This document shows positions 33,612 through 41,949 of a DNA stretch of 64,000 nt, in pieces. Positions within the stretch are counted from its first letter, which is position 1. The number at the start of each line of letters is the position of its first letter. The notes below the pieces were generated by a model. The model did no database searches and had not been told where the DNA came from. It saw only the letters and a list, made by a program, of their open reading frames with translations. Made by a program: the position numbers and the translations under genes. Source of the DNA: Nocardiopsis alborubida (lineage in GTDB: Bacteria; Actinomycetota; Actinomycetes; Streptosporangiales; Streptosporangiaceae); assembly GCF_012396365.1 (NCBI RefSeq), contig NZ_JAAXPG010000002.1:124001-188000 (forward strand). Direction: 5' to 3'.

Positions 33612-35074
33612 GGGTGGGCCTCGATGCGGTCCGTGATGTGTCGGCTCAGGTCGACGAAATGGTGGGACGTGGTGATGGCGAGCTCTCTCAGGTCGTCCTC
33701 GGCGCGGCGGGATTGGACCTGCCCCATGTCCTCCAGGGCGCGCAGTACTGTCCCATGCCCCTGCTCGGGGGCAGTGCGCATCTGGAGGGAGGCGAGTTTG
33801 ATGCCGGAGATGGCACGGGAACGGCGGTAGGCGTCGGTGTGACCGTCGACCGCCGCCTGGAGTCGTTCCTGCGCTGCGGGCATCGGGTGCAGCCGGGCGA
33901 TGGCCAAGTCCCACAGGGCGTGTCCGGTGTCTCCTGCATGTTGGGCGGCGTCGTAGTAACCCATCCACACTGGGGATGGCACCCCGCTTTCGGAGGCGAA
34001 TGCTTCGTCGGCGCTACCTATCGCGGCCAGGGTTTGTTGTTTGTCCCCGAGTTTGGCAAAGGCGCGGGCGTGGGCGGTGAGGAGCATCGCGACTTCGGGT
34101 GGGGAGAGTCGGTCGGATCGCACCAAGGCAAGTTCGGCGTAGGTGAGACCTGTATCGGGATCGCCGCACCAGATCTCCTGGCGGGAGCGGTGGGAGAGGA
34201 TCTTGGCGCGCAGATGCCAGTCGTTGGCGTGTTCGGCTGCCTGGGTGGCGAAGGCGAACATCTTTCGGGCGTCGTCGTGAGCGTAGGCGTCGAAGGCCAC
34301 GAAGCCGCAGACCATGGCGAGTCGGGCGACGGCTGAGAAGGTGCCGGAGCGCAGGTGGACAGGGATGTCACGGTCCAGTAAGCCGATCGCCCAGCCGAGG
34401 TGGGCGTTGACGGCAGCGCGTGCGCTGCTACCGCCGTAGGTGTGATCCCATCCGGAGAAGACGGTGGATGCTTGGTTGATCTGGTCAAGATCTTGGTGTT
34501 GGACGGTGGCGAAATCTGTTCGCAGGTGGGGGAGCTCGAGGAAGGGAACGAGCGCGGCACCGGTGCCGACCACTTCGAGGAAACGTCGTCGCTTCACATC
34601 TTCCAGCTTCCCCGCTGATCCTGCTTCAAGGCCACCGTCCATGGGTTCGTTCTGGATGACCGTGGTCTCATTGGGACGGCAAGCCGGGGTATTGGGGAGA
34701 GGCCGAAGTGCGCCGAGTCCTTCGAGGGCGGTGTTGATCTTGTCGGATCTCTTCAACACCAGCTTGCCCGAGATGATGTCGGAGAGCGTGGACTGAGCCA
34801 GACCGGTGAGCTTGACCAACGCCATCAAGGACAGGTCGGTGTTCCACCGCACCAAACGAATCACCGCGGAGGCATCCCTCTCCTGCCACGCCTGACACAT
34901 CTCAGGCAGGTCCCACACCTCAGACGGGATACACCGGCACGCGGATCTGGCAGCTGCCGCCACAGGACGACCACACGCCCGGCACACCACCATCTCCGCC
35001 CCAGACGCCCCCACACGTCCTTCGGGTTTCGTCGCGGCATCGGGCCCCCGCCTGCCGGGTGAGAAGTGGGTCAT
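33608..35074 (-). CDS. XRE-TPR regulator, divergent from the PKS operon
   Basis: The ATG at 35074 gives 488 residues. The longer open frame upstream crosses the operator and is discounted. The layout matches the regulator at 18035-19378: Cys cluster (CRACGRP, CRC), IPSEVWDLPEMCQAWQERD, HTH (LMALVKLTGLAQSTLSDIISGK), then TPR-like helices. A linker RRRFLEVVGTGAALVPFLE precedes the TPR part. On the minus strand TACCGT lies six bases before the ATG, suggesting a leaderless message. It is followed by the kinase gene with an ATGA overlap. Confidence 0.87.
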   Translation of the reverse strand: MTHFSPGRRGPDAATKPEGRVGASGAEMVVCRACGRPVAAAARSACRCIPSEVWDLPEMCQAWQERDASAVIRLVRWNTDLSLMALVKLTGLAQSTLSDIISGKLVLKRSDKINTALEGLGALRPLPNTPACRPNETTVIQNEPMDGGLEAGSAGKLEDVKRRRFLEVVGTGAALVPFLELPHLRTDFATVQHQDLDQINQASTVFSGWDHTYGGSSARAAVNAHLGWAIGLLDRDIPVHLRSGTFSAVARLAMVCGFVAFDAYAHDDARKMFAFATQAAEHANDWHLRAKILSHRSRQEIWCGDPDTGLTYAELALVRSDRLSPPEVAMLLTAHARAFAKLGDKQQTLAAIGSADEAFASESGVPSPVWMGYYDAAQHAGDTGHALWDLAIARLHPMPAAQERLQAAVDGHTDAYRRSRAISGIKLASLQMRTAPEQGHGTVLRALEDMGQVQSRRAEDDLRELAITTSHHFVDLSRHITDRIEAHP

Positions 35075-35217
35075 AGAACAACGGTAACCACACTCCGACC
35101 ACAAGGCCACGCGTGTCCGGAAAAGGACTAACGGCAACCGCGAAACCATTCCGGCAGTACCACATTGGTTGCTATTTGACCATCGACGGCGCCGATACTT
35201 TTTATCGGCACACCGAT
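35070..35217. promoter_or_regulatory. Divergent promoter/operator of the PKS operon (module B)
   Basis: It is homologous to module A at 19376-19524 over nearly its full length. GAACAACGGTAACCACAC is shared beside the regulator start, and GCGTGTCCGGAAAAGGAC has a close match in the middle. Two palindromes lie at 35182-35196 (ATCGAC-GGC-GCCGAT) and 35204-35217 (ATCGG-CACA-CCGAT) at the operon side. Confidence 0.75.
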
Positions 35218-35243
35218 ACCCCTGATCCGTGTGAACTCCCACG

Positions 35244-35717
35244 ATGGGGCGCATGAGCACAGCCCGCCTCCAGGCGCCAGGACCATCGACCTCTGACGGT
35301 CCACCACAGCGTCTGCACGATGAGATCACCGTACTCGCCGAAGAGCAGGGTGTTGACGTGTTCGTCTTCGCCATCGACGGCCGCCTCCTCGACACAAGCC
35401 CCGGGTGCCCCGCAACGATCGAGCAGGTCGCCGCCACCAGCTCAGGAGTCGTGAACCTTTCTCGCGGCTACGCCTCACGAGGAGATCGCGGCGGGGTGGA
35501 ACGTCTGGTGACCCGCTACGAGAAGGGCGTCCTGATCCTGCTCCCCGTCAACGAGGCGGTGTGGGCGGGCTGTCTCACCGATCGCAACCGGGTGAAAAAC
35601 ACGGCTCACACCTTGGCCCTGTTCACCGAACGGGCCGCTCCGCTGGCGCCCCGTGAGGTGGGGTTGAATCTGCCCGCGGTAGCGCTGTCGGCGACCGGGA
35701 ACGAGGTCCGACGATGA
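35244..35717 (+). CDS. Roadblock/LC7-domain protein
   Basis: A 157-residue protein; ATG 35253 is an alternative start. The central 100 residues match the roadblock/LC7 fold (VDVFVFAIDGRLLDTS, VNLSRGYA, GGVERLVTRYEKGVLILLPV). Together with the DUF742 protein that follows it forms a conservon-like unit, the actinobacterial signalling set of sensor kinase, roadblock, DUF742 and GTPase. The kinase is missing here. It is the first gene of the PKS operon and overlaps the next by 4 bp. Confidence 0.82.
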   Translation: MGRMSTARLQAPGPSTSDGPPQRLHDEITVLAEEQGVDVFVFAIDGRLLDTSPGCPATIEQVAATSSGVVNLSRGYASRGDRGGVERLVTRYEKGVLILLPVNEAVWAGCLTDRNRVKNTAHTLALFTERAAPLAPREVGLNLPAVALSATGNEVRR

Positions 35718-36679
35718 CCGCCTCCCGCCCCCTCCAGACTTCAGGCGCCACTCCCCCGTACGTTCCGGAAAATCCGCTGCTGCCCATCATCGGAGAGCAC
35801 ACCCTCGTGCGCACGATCGGAACCAGCGGTGTGTTTCCCGAAGCGACCGAGCTGGACCATCTGGTTGCGTCCCTGTGGCGACTCGTCCACGACCTCGGAG
35901 GTACCCGCACACATCCGTTGTCGGTGTTGGAGATCGCCTCACGGTCCGGGCTCAGCCGCGGCACGGTGATCCTGGCCGTCGCCGAGCTGCTGCGTCGCCA
36001 CCGGATTCGGGTGAGCCGTCCTCACACCGCCCCTCGCACCCCGATCGAGGAGGTGCGCGACGGCCTATCCTCCACCCACTACGATCCCGCTCTACGGTCA
36101 GCGAAGGTGCTGGTGCTGGGCACACCCGAGGCCTTGGCCCGCCAGTTCGTGGGGGCCTGCTCACACACCCGTCCCCTGGCGGTGCAGGAGATGGTGGTCG
36201 TCACCCGCGATGGCAGTGCCACGCCCCGCCCCCGACCGTTGTTGATCTCCATGGGGACGCTCCCGATCAGTTCCCTGCACCTGTGCTTGCTCGCCCTTCC
36301 CGAGCCCGGGGTGTGGGATGCGCTGTGGCCGAGCGCGGTCCGGGACGCCTGCGGCACGATCCTGGTGACCCACCCAGATCACCTGGGCGCCGCCGACCGG
36401 TCCCTGATGTTGCTGCGCCGTTTGGAGTCACCGGTGCAAGTGGTGCTCCACCATCCCGACGACACCGATCCCGAACCGGTATCCGCAGCCAAGGGCCTCG
36501 GGCTCTCCACTGATGAGATGACGCTGGCCGACGTCCGGTCGGTCCCGGCCGCCCGCGCGGCGCTGCGCGACCTCGTTCGTCAGGATTCTCGGCGCCCTCA
36601 CCGTGTCCACCTGCGTACCCCGTTCCCTCCCCCCAACCACGCGTCCACGAACGGACGCACCGAGGAAGGTCCTCAATGA
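35714..36679 (+). CDS. DUF742 protein fused to a GTPase-like domain lacking the P-loop
   Basis: A 321-residue protein. Residues about 30-100 match DUF742 (LVRTIGTSGVFPEATELD, then a winged-helix-like SGLSRGTVILAVAELLRRHRI). The rest follows the strand order of the CvnD-type small GTPase, but where GxGxGKT is expected it reads LVLGTPEALARQF, and the DxxGQ box is absent. It appears to be a pseudo-GTPase joined to DUF742; the two are normally separate genes. It overlaps its neighbours by ATGA. Confidence 0.65.
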   Translation: MTASRPLQTSGATPPYVPENPLLPIIGEHTLVRTIGTSGVFPEATELDHLVASLWRLVHDLGGTRTHPLSVLEIASRSGLSRGTVILAVAELLRRHRIRVSRPHTAPRTPIEEVRDGLSSTHYDPALRSAKVLVLGTPEALARQFVGACSHTRPLAVQEMVVVTRDGSATPRPRPLLISMGTLPISSLHLCLLALPEPGVWDALWPSAVRDACGTILVTHPDHLGAADRSLMLLRRLESPVQVVLHHPDDTDPEPVSAAKGLGLSTDEMTLADVRSVPAARAALRDLVRQDSRRPHRVHLRTPFPPPNHASTNGRTEEGPQ

Positions 36680-36984
36680 GGAAGGTTCTGATCGTGAGGA
36701 CCGGTACCTCCGGCCTCCAACTCTCCCGTGGCCTGATTCGCTTCGGCTACCACGACACGGTCAGCAGGGGGGAGAGCCGCTCCGCCAGGCCCAGCATCAC
36801 CCAGTTCACGCCTCCCAGCGCTTTGGCCCACGAGGAGGCGACCGGCCTCATCGACCCTGACCCCGGGCTGGCCGCCTCCACGCTCGATGTGGGCCAGGGC
36901 CAGGTGACCGTCACCGACGCACGCTCGCGTCCCGCGACCCGGTCGTCCCTGCACCAGCTCCTGCGGCGCCTGGAGATCTCATGA
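36676..36984 (+). pseudogene. N-terminal fragment of a StyA-like monooxygenase
   Basis: A 102-residue frame starts like the full StyA homolog that follows (VLIVRTGTSGLQLSRGLIRFGY). It includes an ITQFTPPSALAHEEATGL segment that matches the StyA sTQxxxxxALxxE block. The dinucleotide-binding glycines are partly lost (RTGTSG instead of GAGxSG) and the rest of the enzyme is missing. The 4-bp overlaps with both neighbours are intact, so it may still be translated. It looks like a decayed tandem duplicate, or a shortened partner subunit. Confidence 0.6.
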
Positions 36985-38174
36985 AGATCCTGATCGTCGG
37001 CGCGAGTCAGGGAGGCCTCCAGACCGCGCACCGACTACTGCACTACGGGGCCGACGTCACGCTGATCACCGCACGCTCCACGCTGGAGATGCGCCATGGG
37101 CGGGCGCAGATGACCCAGTTGACCCTGCCCGCGGTGCGCCGGGCCGAGCAGGAACTGGAGCTGGACCTGTGGTCCGGCATCGCCCCGACCTACCGCACGG
37201 TCGCCCTGACCACCGTCACCGCTGATGGCACTGTCGGAGGGTTCACCGGCGACCTGGACGATGAGGGCGTAGCCGTGGACCCGCGGGTGAAAATGGCCGA
37301 CTGGACCGAGTATTTCGAGGACAAGGGCGGCAAGGTAGTCATCCATGGCGCTACCGTCACCGACCTGGAATACTTCACGCGCATGTTCGACGCGGTCCTG
37401 GTCGCGGTGGGCGCTGGGGAGCTGGGCCAGCTCTTCGCCACCGATCCCACCCGGCCACTGGCCGCCGAAGCTCAGGTGGTCTCCCAGGCCTACGTCCACG
37501 ACTGGCCCACAGCCCCGGGCCAAGACCTGGAGGTCTACTCCGCCGAGGCGGGAGTGGTCTACGTCATTCCGACCCTGATCAGCGACGGACCCGCCCACTC
37601 GGTCATGGTTGCCGCCCGCCCCGGCGGGGCGCTGGATTTGTCCACCGATCGTGCCCACCGGCCTGACGTGCACACCCTGCTCCCCCAACGTCTGGAAATG
37701 GTGTTGCCGGAGCTGGCCGAGCGCTACCGGGAAACCGACTTGGCCGAGGGCTCGGCTGCCTCCACCCTGGTCCGCCAGGTCACTCCGGTCGTGCGCACTC
37801 CTGTCGCATCCCTGGGTGAGGGATTCGTGGTGGGGATGGGCGATGCGGTGGTGACCACCGAGCCGCGCACCGGGCAGGGGTGGGCGATCTCCACCAAGGG
37901 CGCACGCCACCTCACCGAGCAGATGATCACCCGCTTCGATCAGTACGGCGGGTTCGACCAAGCCTTCTTCACCGACACCTTCTCCACCTTCTGGCAGGAG
38001 GAGATCCGTCACACCTCGGCCTTCTCCCGCATGGTCAACGACTTCCACACCGGCCGCCTGTCCCCGACCGTGCTGGAGGCCATGGCCCGTGCCAGCACCG
38101 ACGCTGCCTACGCCGACCAGTGGGTGCAGGGCTTCAACAATCCCCGCGTCCTCACCGACCTGCTCCGTCTCTGA
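36981..38174 (+). CDS. StyA-like FAD-dependent monooxygenase (styrene/indole monooxygenase type)
   Basis: A 397-residue flavoprotein. The N-terminal FAD motif is LIVGASQGGLQTAHRLL (about 4-20), the MTQLTLPAVRRAEQEL block is characteristic of StyA, and a C-terminal VVGMGDAVVTTEPRTGQGWA binds the FAD ribityl part. Family members epoxidise styrene or indole using reduced FAD from a separate reductase, which is not seen nearby. In this operon it probably oxidises the polyketide or an aromatic unit. Confidence 0.82.
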   Translation: MKILIVGASQGGLQTAHRLLHYGADVTLITARSTLEMRHGRAQMTQLTLPAVRRAEQELELDLWSGIAPTYRTVALTTVTADGTVGGFTGDLDDEGVAVDPRVKMADWTEYFEDKGGKVVIHGATVTDLEYFTRMFDAVLVAVGAGELGQLFATDPTRPLAAEAQVVSQAYVHDWPTAPGQDLEVYSAEAGVVYVIPTLISDGPAHSVMVAARPGGALDLSTDRAHRPDVHTLLPQRLEMVLPELAERYRETDLAEGSAASTLVRQVTPVVRTPVASLGEGFVVGMGDAVVTTEPRTGQGWAISTKGARHLTEQMITRFDQYGGFDQAFFTDTFSTFWQEEIRHTSAFSRMVNDFHTGRLSPTVLEAMARASTDAAYADQWVQGFNNPRVLTDLLRL

Positions 38175-38200
38175 TCTCCCCAGCGAAGGATCCCGCCGCC

Positions 38201-38911
38201 ATGCCTGAGCAGCCCCCCACGACCCATGCCTGGATCTCCGCGCCCAACCCGCGGCTGTACAGCCTGACCAACCTCAATCGCTACGGCCGCTTGATCGTGG
38301 ACAAGTCGCACCGCCTCGCGTGGAAGCTCGACAACGCTGAACTGCTGGACCTGTACCTGCGCCACGTCTCGGATCGGCACCTGGAGATCGGCCCTGCGGA
38401 CATGCACTTCCTCAGCCGCACCCCCGCGCCCGCCATGGAGCATCAGTGGCGCGTGGACGTTCTCGACATCAACGAGGCCCCGCTGAACATGGCTCGGGAA
38501 CGGCTTGCGGGTCGGGCTCGGGTGGGTACGCACCAGCACGACGTTCTTGCCACCCCCTGGCCCCTGTCGGACCAGTCGGTGGGCTCGCTGGCCTGTGGCA
38601 ACGTTCTGCACTGCGTACCCGGAAAGAGCTTCGCGGCCAAGGCAACCGCCATCGACGAGATGTCCCGGGTGCTGAACGACACCGGGGTGGCCTGGGGGTA
38701 CACGCTGCTGGGAGCCCAGGACCCGGCGCTCTCCCCGAATCTGCTCGCCCGCTACCTGATGTACCGCTACAACCGTGCGGACAACGTCTTTCACAACATT
38801 GGTGACCGCCTCACCGATCTGAGCCGCGAGCTGGACTTGCGCTTCACCGAGGTGCGCCTGTGGGTGATGGGGTGTGCTGCGGTGTGGGCCGTTAGGGGGC
38901 CGCGCCGATGA
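38201..38911 (+). CDS. Class I SAM-dependent methyltransferase
   Basis: A 236-residue protein. HLEIGPADMHFL occupies the motif I position with a less glycine-rich loop than usual. VDVLDINEAPLNMARERL and LACGNVLHCVPGK follow as motifs II and IV. It starts 26 bp after the flavoprotein gene and overlaps the PKS gene by 4 bp, so it most likely methylates the PKS-bound or released product. Confidence 0.75.
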   Translation: MPEQPPTTHAWISAPNPRLYSLTNLNRYGRLIVDKSHRLAWKLDNAELLDLYLRHVSDRHLEIGPADMHFLSRTPAPAMEHQWRVDVLDINEAPLNMARERLAGRARVGTHQHDVLATPWPLSDQSVGSLACGNVLHCVPGKSFAAKATAIDEMSRVLNDTGVAWGYTLLGAQDPALSPNLLARYLMYRYNRADNVFHNIGDRLTDLSRELDLRFTEVRLWVMGCAAVWAVRGPRR

Positions 38912-41820
38912 CCACCACCGCCTCTACCAACCGAGAGCCCGTCGCAATTATCGGCATGGGTTGTCGCCTTCCTGGTGGCATCGCTACCCCCACCCAGCTG
39001 TGGGAGGCCCTGGTCCAAGGACTGGACTGTGTCACCCGCGTTCCTGACGAGCGGTGGAAACAGATGGTCGAACGTCTGCACCCCGATCAGGTCCCGGCCG
39101 AGCCGTTCCCTGCCGGGGTCGTGGACGTCGACGCCTTCGATCACGCGTTCTTCGGCATCGGTCCAGACGAGGCCGCGGAAATGGACCCTCAACAGAAGCT
39201 GCTGATGGAGACCGCTCACGAAGCGCTCGCCGACGCCTCCCTGCGCCCCTCTTCTCTGGCCGCATCGGCGACGGGGGTGTACGTCGGGGCGGCCAGTACC
39301 GACCAGGCCTCGGTCAACTTCGGCCCCGGGCACCGGGCCGGGGTCAACACCGGTTCCGGGGCCGGAATGGCAATCCTGGCCAATCGCATCTCCTACCTGC
39401 TTGACCTGGACGGGCCGTCGCTGGCCTTCGACACCGCCTGCTCCTCCTCTTTGACCGCGCTGCACTACGCGGTGCGTGACCTGCGTGCCGGGGCGGTGGA
39501 GGTCGCGATCGTCGCTGGAACCAACATCCTCACCAGTCCGGTGATCACCGCCGGCTTCGTCGAGGCCGGAGTACTGTCCCCGGACGGTCGGTGCAGGCCC
39601 TTCGATTTCCGGGCCAACGGGTACGTGCGCTCGGAGGGCACGGTGGTGCTCGTGCTCACCCGTGCGGCAATCGCGCAAGGGCAGGGACATCGGGTGTGGG
39701 CGCACGTGGCCGGAACCGCGATCGGTCACGGTGGTGCCTCCCGCCATCTGTTGCGCCCGCGGGTCGACCGGCAGGCGGCGGTGATCCGCCAGGCGCTGGC
39801 CGACGCCGCAGTACGCCCCGCCCAGGTGGGGTGGGTGCAGGCACACGGCACCGGTACCCGCGCCGGGGATCGCATCGAAGCCGAAGGTATCGCTCAGGCT
39901 TTGGGCCGGGACAAGCCTGTACCGGTGGGGTCGGTCAAGGCCGCGCTGGGCCACCTCGAAGGCGGCGCCGGGACGCTGGGGGTGATGGTCACCGCTCTGG
40001 CCGTCCACCACGGCAAGGTCCCACCGACCTTGCATCACAGCACCTTGCGTCACCGGTTGGAAGGGCTGGTGCGGGTGCCCACCACCGTGGAAGACTGGCC
40101 TGCGGACGCACCTTCCCGGCAGGAGGAGACGCGTGTGGCCGGGGTGTCCTCGTTCGGGTTCGGTGGGGCCAATGCCCACGCCATCGTCACCAGTGCCCCA
40201 GCCATGGAACCACCGCCGGAGCAGGATCCGATGCCGTTACCCGAGACCGTGCTGGTCTCCGCGCGCAGCCCGGTGGCGCTCTCCTCGGCCGCCGGCCGAT
40301 TGGCCGAGCGCGCCCCGCAGGGACGGTCTGTGGGCACGGTGGCCGACACCGCTTTGGCCCACGGCATCCACCATCCGCACCGAGCTGCTGTGGTCGCCTC
40401 CGACCTGGGCGCCCTGGTCCAGGGACTGCGCAGCATCCAGGACGGAGTCCCCAACGCCGACGTGATCGGCCCTGGTTGCACCCCCCAGCTGAGGCCACGA
40501 TTGGTGTTCGTCTACACCGGGCACGGCGGCCACCACCCCGATGCCGGAGCTGAGCTGCTGCGTGTGCCCGCCTTCGCCCACGCTCTGCACCAAGCGCGCG
40601 TCACAGTGGAAGCCCACACCGGCTCGCCGGTGTGGCAGCCCGGTCAGAACATCGAGGGATTCGCAGACGCCCAGCACTGCACGTACCTGGTGCAGGTCGG
40701 ACTCACCGCGCTGCTGGCCGAACGCGGCATCACCCCCAACGCGGTCATGGGGCACTCGGTCGGAGAGATCGCGGCCGCCCTCACCGCCGGAGCCCTGCCT
40801 CAAGATGCAGCTGCGCGGGTGCTCGCTCACCGCAGCCGCCTGCTCCGCGGGCTTTTCGAGGCGGGCGGGCTGCTGGCCCTGCGCGCCGGAGCGAAGGAGA
40901 CCGAGGAGTTTCTGGCCGCCTACGGCGGACGTGTGTCCATCGCCTCCTACAGTGCACCGCGGGTCCAGGTCGTGGCCGGGCCGGATGCTGACCTGCTGAA
41001 CCTGCACGCCCATCTGGACGTTGAGGGGGTGTGGTCGAGGCCGGTGGCCGACGTCATCCCCGCTCACTCCCCCGCGGTGGACCCGTTCGTTCCCGAACTG
41101 GAGCAGGCCCTGTCCGGGCTGCGTGTCCAGGTCCCTGGGGTGCCGATCATCTCCACCGCCTACCCCGGCGATGACACGGCCGAGGCGGGGCTGTGGGGTC
41201 CGGCGTACTGGGCAGCGCAGGCACGCCAGCCAGTGCGGTTCACCGATGCCCTCCACCGAGCCGTCGATGCTTCCGACGGTGGGCCGGTGGTGTTCGTGGA
41301 GATCGGACCCAAGGGACTGTTGGTCGAGCACATCGCCCACACCGTGGATGCCTCACACCACACCGTGGCCGTCACCACCGACCCCACCGGGCTCGCCCGC
41401 GCGGTCGGAGAGCTCTACACCCTGGGCGTCGCCCCCGCCGAGCCAACCAGCCGCGCGCACCCGCACATGGTTATCCCACCTGGGTGGGACCACACCACTG
41501 GTCCGAATACCGGAGCCGAGTCCGACCGGTCCCGAACACCGCTCCCGGGTGGGGTGAAGGAGCACCTGGTAGCGGAGATCTCCCGTTTGCTGCACCTGCC
41601 TGACGGTGTGGATCTGTCCTGCTCGTGGCTCGACCTAGGGATGGAGAGCCACCAACTGCTCCAGCTCACCTCACGGCTACGCCGCGTCCACCACTGGCGC
41701 CAGGTCGACATCCAGCTGTTTCTGCCCGAGCGGCCCCTGAGTCGGGTCCTGGAGGACCTCCAAGCCCTACTCCCAGCACCGTCGACCATCTCCGAAGGGC
41801 GCCCATCCGTTCTCCCCTGA
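38908..41820 (+). CDS. Single-module polyketide synthase, KS-AT-ACP
   Basis: A 970-residue protein. The KS domain (about 10-430) has Cys178 in DTACSSS, a histidine in QAHGTGT and a second in KAALGHLEGGAG. The AT domain (about 520-840) has GHSVGEIAAA with the nucleophilic serine and the HRSRLL arginine. Its extender-specificity tetrad reads IPAH, not HAFH (malonyl) or YASH (methylmalonyl). The ACP (about 890-960) has the phosphopantetheine serine in DLGMESHQL. No ketoreductase, dehydratase or thioesterase is present, so release needs another enzyme or acceptor. It may run once or iteratively. It is followed by a perfect terminator. Confidence 0.9.
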   Translation: MTTTASTNREPVAIIGMGCRLPGGIATPTQLWEALVQGLDCVTRVPDERWKQMVERLHPDQVPAEPFPAGVVDVDAFDHAFFGIGPDEAAEMDPQQKLLMETAHEALADASLRPSSLAASATGVYVGAASTDQASVNFGPGHRAGVNTGSGAGMAILANRISYLLDLDGPSLAFDTACSSSLTALHYAVRDLRAGAVEVAIVAGTNILTSPVITAGFVEAGVLSPDGRCRPFDFRANGYVRSEGTVVLVLTRAAIAQGQGHRVWAHVAGTAIGHGGASRHLLRPRVDRQAAVIRQALADAAVRPAQVGWVQAHGTGTRAGDRIEAEGIAQALGRDKPVPVGSVKAALGHLEGGAGTLGVMVTALAVHHGKVPPTLHHSTLRHRLEGLVRVPTTVEDWPADAPSRQEETRVAGVSSFGFGGANAHAIVTSAPAMEPPPEQDPMPLPETVLVSARSPVALSSAAGRLAERAPQGRSVGTVADTALAHGIHHPHRAAVVASDLGALVQGLRSIQDGVPNADVIGPGCTPQLRPRLVFVYTGHGGHHPDAGAELLRVPAFAHALHQARVTVEAHTGSPVWQPGQNIEGFADAQHCTYLVQVGLTALLAERGITPNAVMGHSVGEIAAALTAGALPQDAAARVLAHRSRLLRGLFEAGGLLALRAGAKETEEFLAAYGGRVSIASYSAPRVQVVAGPDADLLNLHAHLDVEGVWSRPVADVIPAHSPAVDPFVPELEQALSGLRVQVPGVPIISTAYPGDDTAEAGLWGPAYWAAQARQPVRFTDALHRAVDASDGGPVVFVEIGPKGLLVEHIAHTVDASHHTVAVTTDPTGLARAVGELYTLGVAPAEPTSRAHPHMVIPPGWDHTTGPNTGAESDRSRTPLPGGVKEHLVAEISRLLHLPDGVDLSCSWLDLGMESHQLLQLTSRLRRVHHWRQVDIQLFLPERPLSRVLEDLQALLPAPSTISEGRPSVLP

Positions 41821-41838
41821 CCCTGGAGCGGCGCCCAA

Positions 41839-41878
41839 GGGTGTCCTCGCCCTCAGCGGGGCCAGGGCGAGGACACCC
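41839..41878 (+). terminator. Terminator of the PKS operon
   Basis: GGGTGTCCTCGCCCT (41839-41853) and AGGGCGAGGACACCC (41864-41878) form a perfect 15-bp stem with a 10-base loop, 18 bases after the PKS stop. Confidence 0.85.
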
Positions 41879-41949
41879 ACACACCCACGACTTCGCAGGG
41901 GGAGTTCTCCGTGTCGGCACAGTGCGCCAGGTAGCCGCTGTCTAACGCA

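Noticed and set aside
38908-41820. Fatty-acid synthase or enediyne PKS
   Set aside because: The size and the KS-AT-ACP order, without KR, DH, PPTase or TE domains, fit neither.
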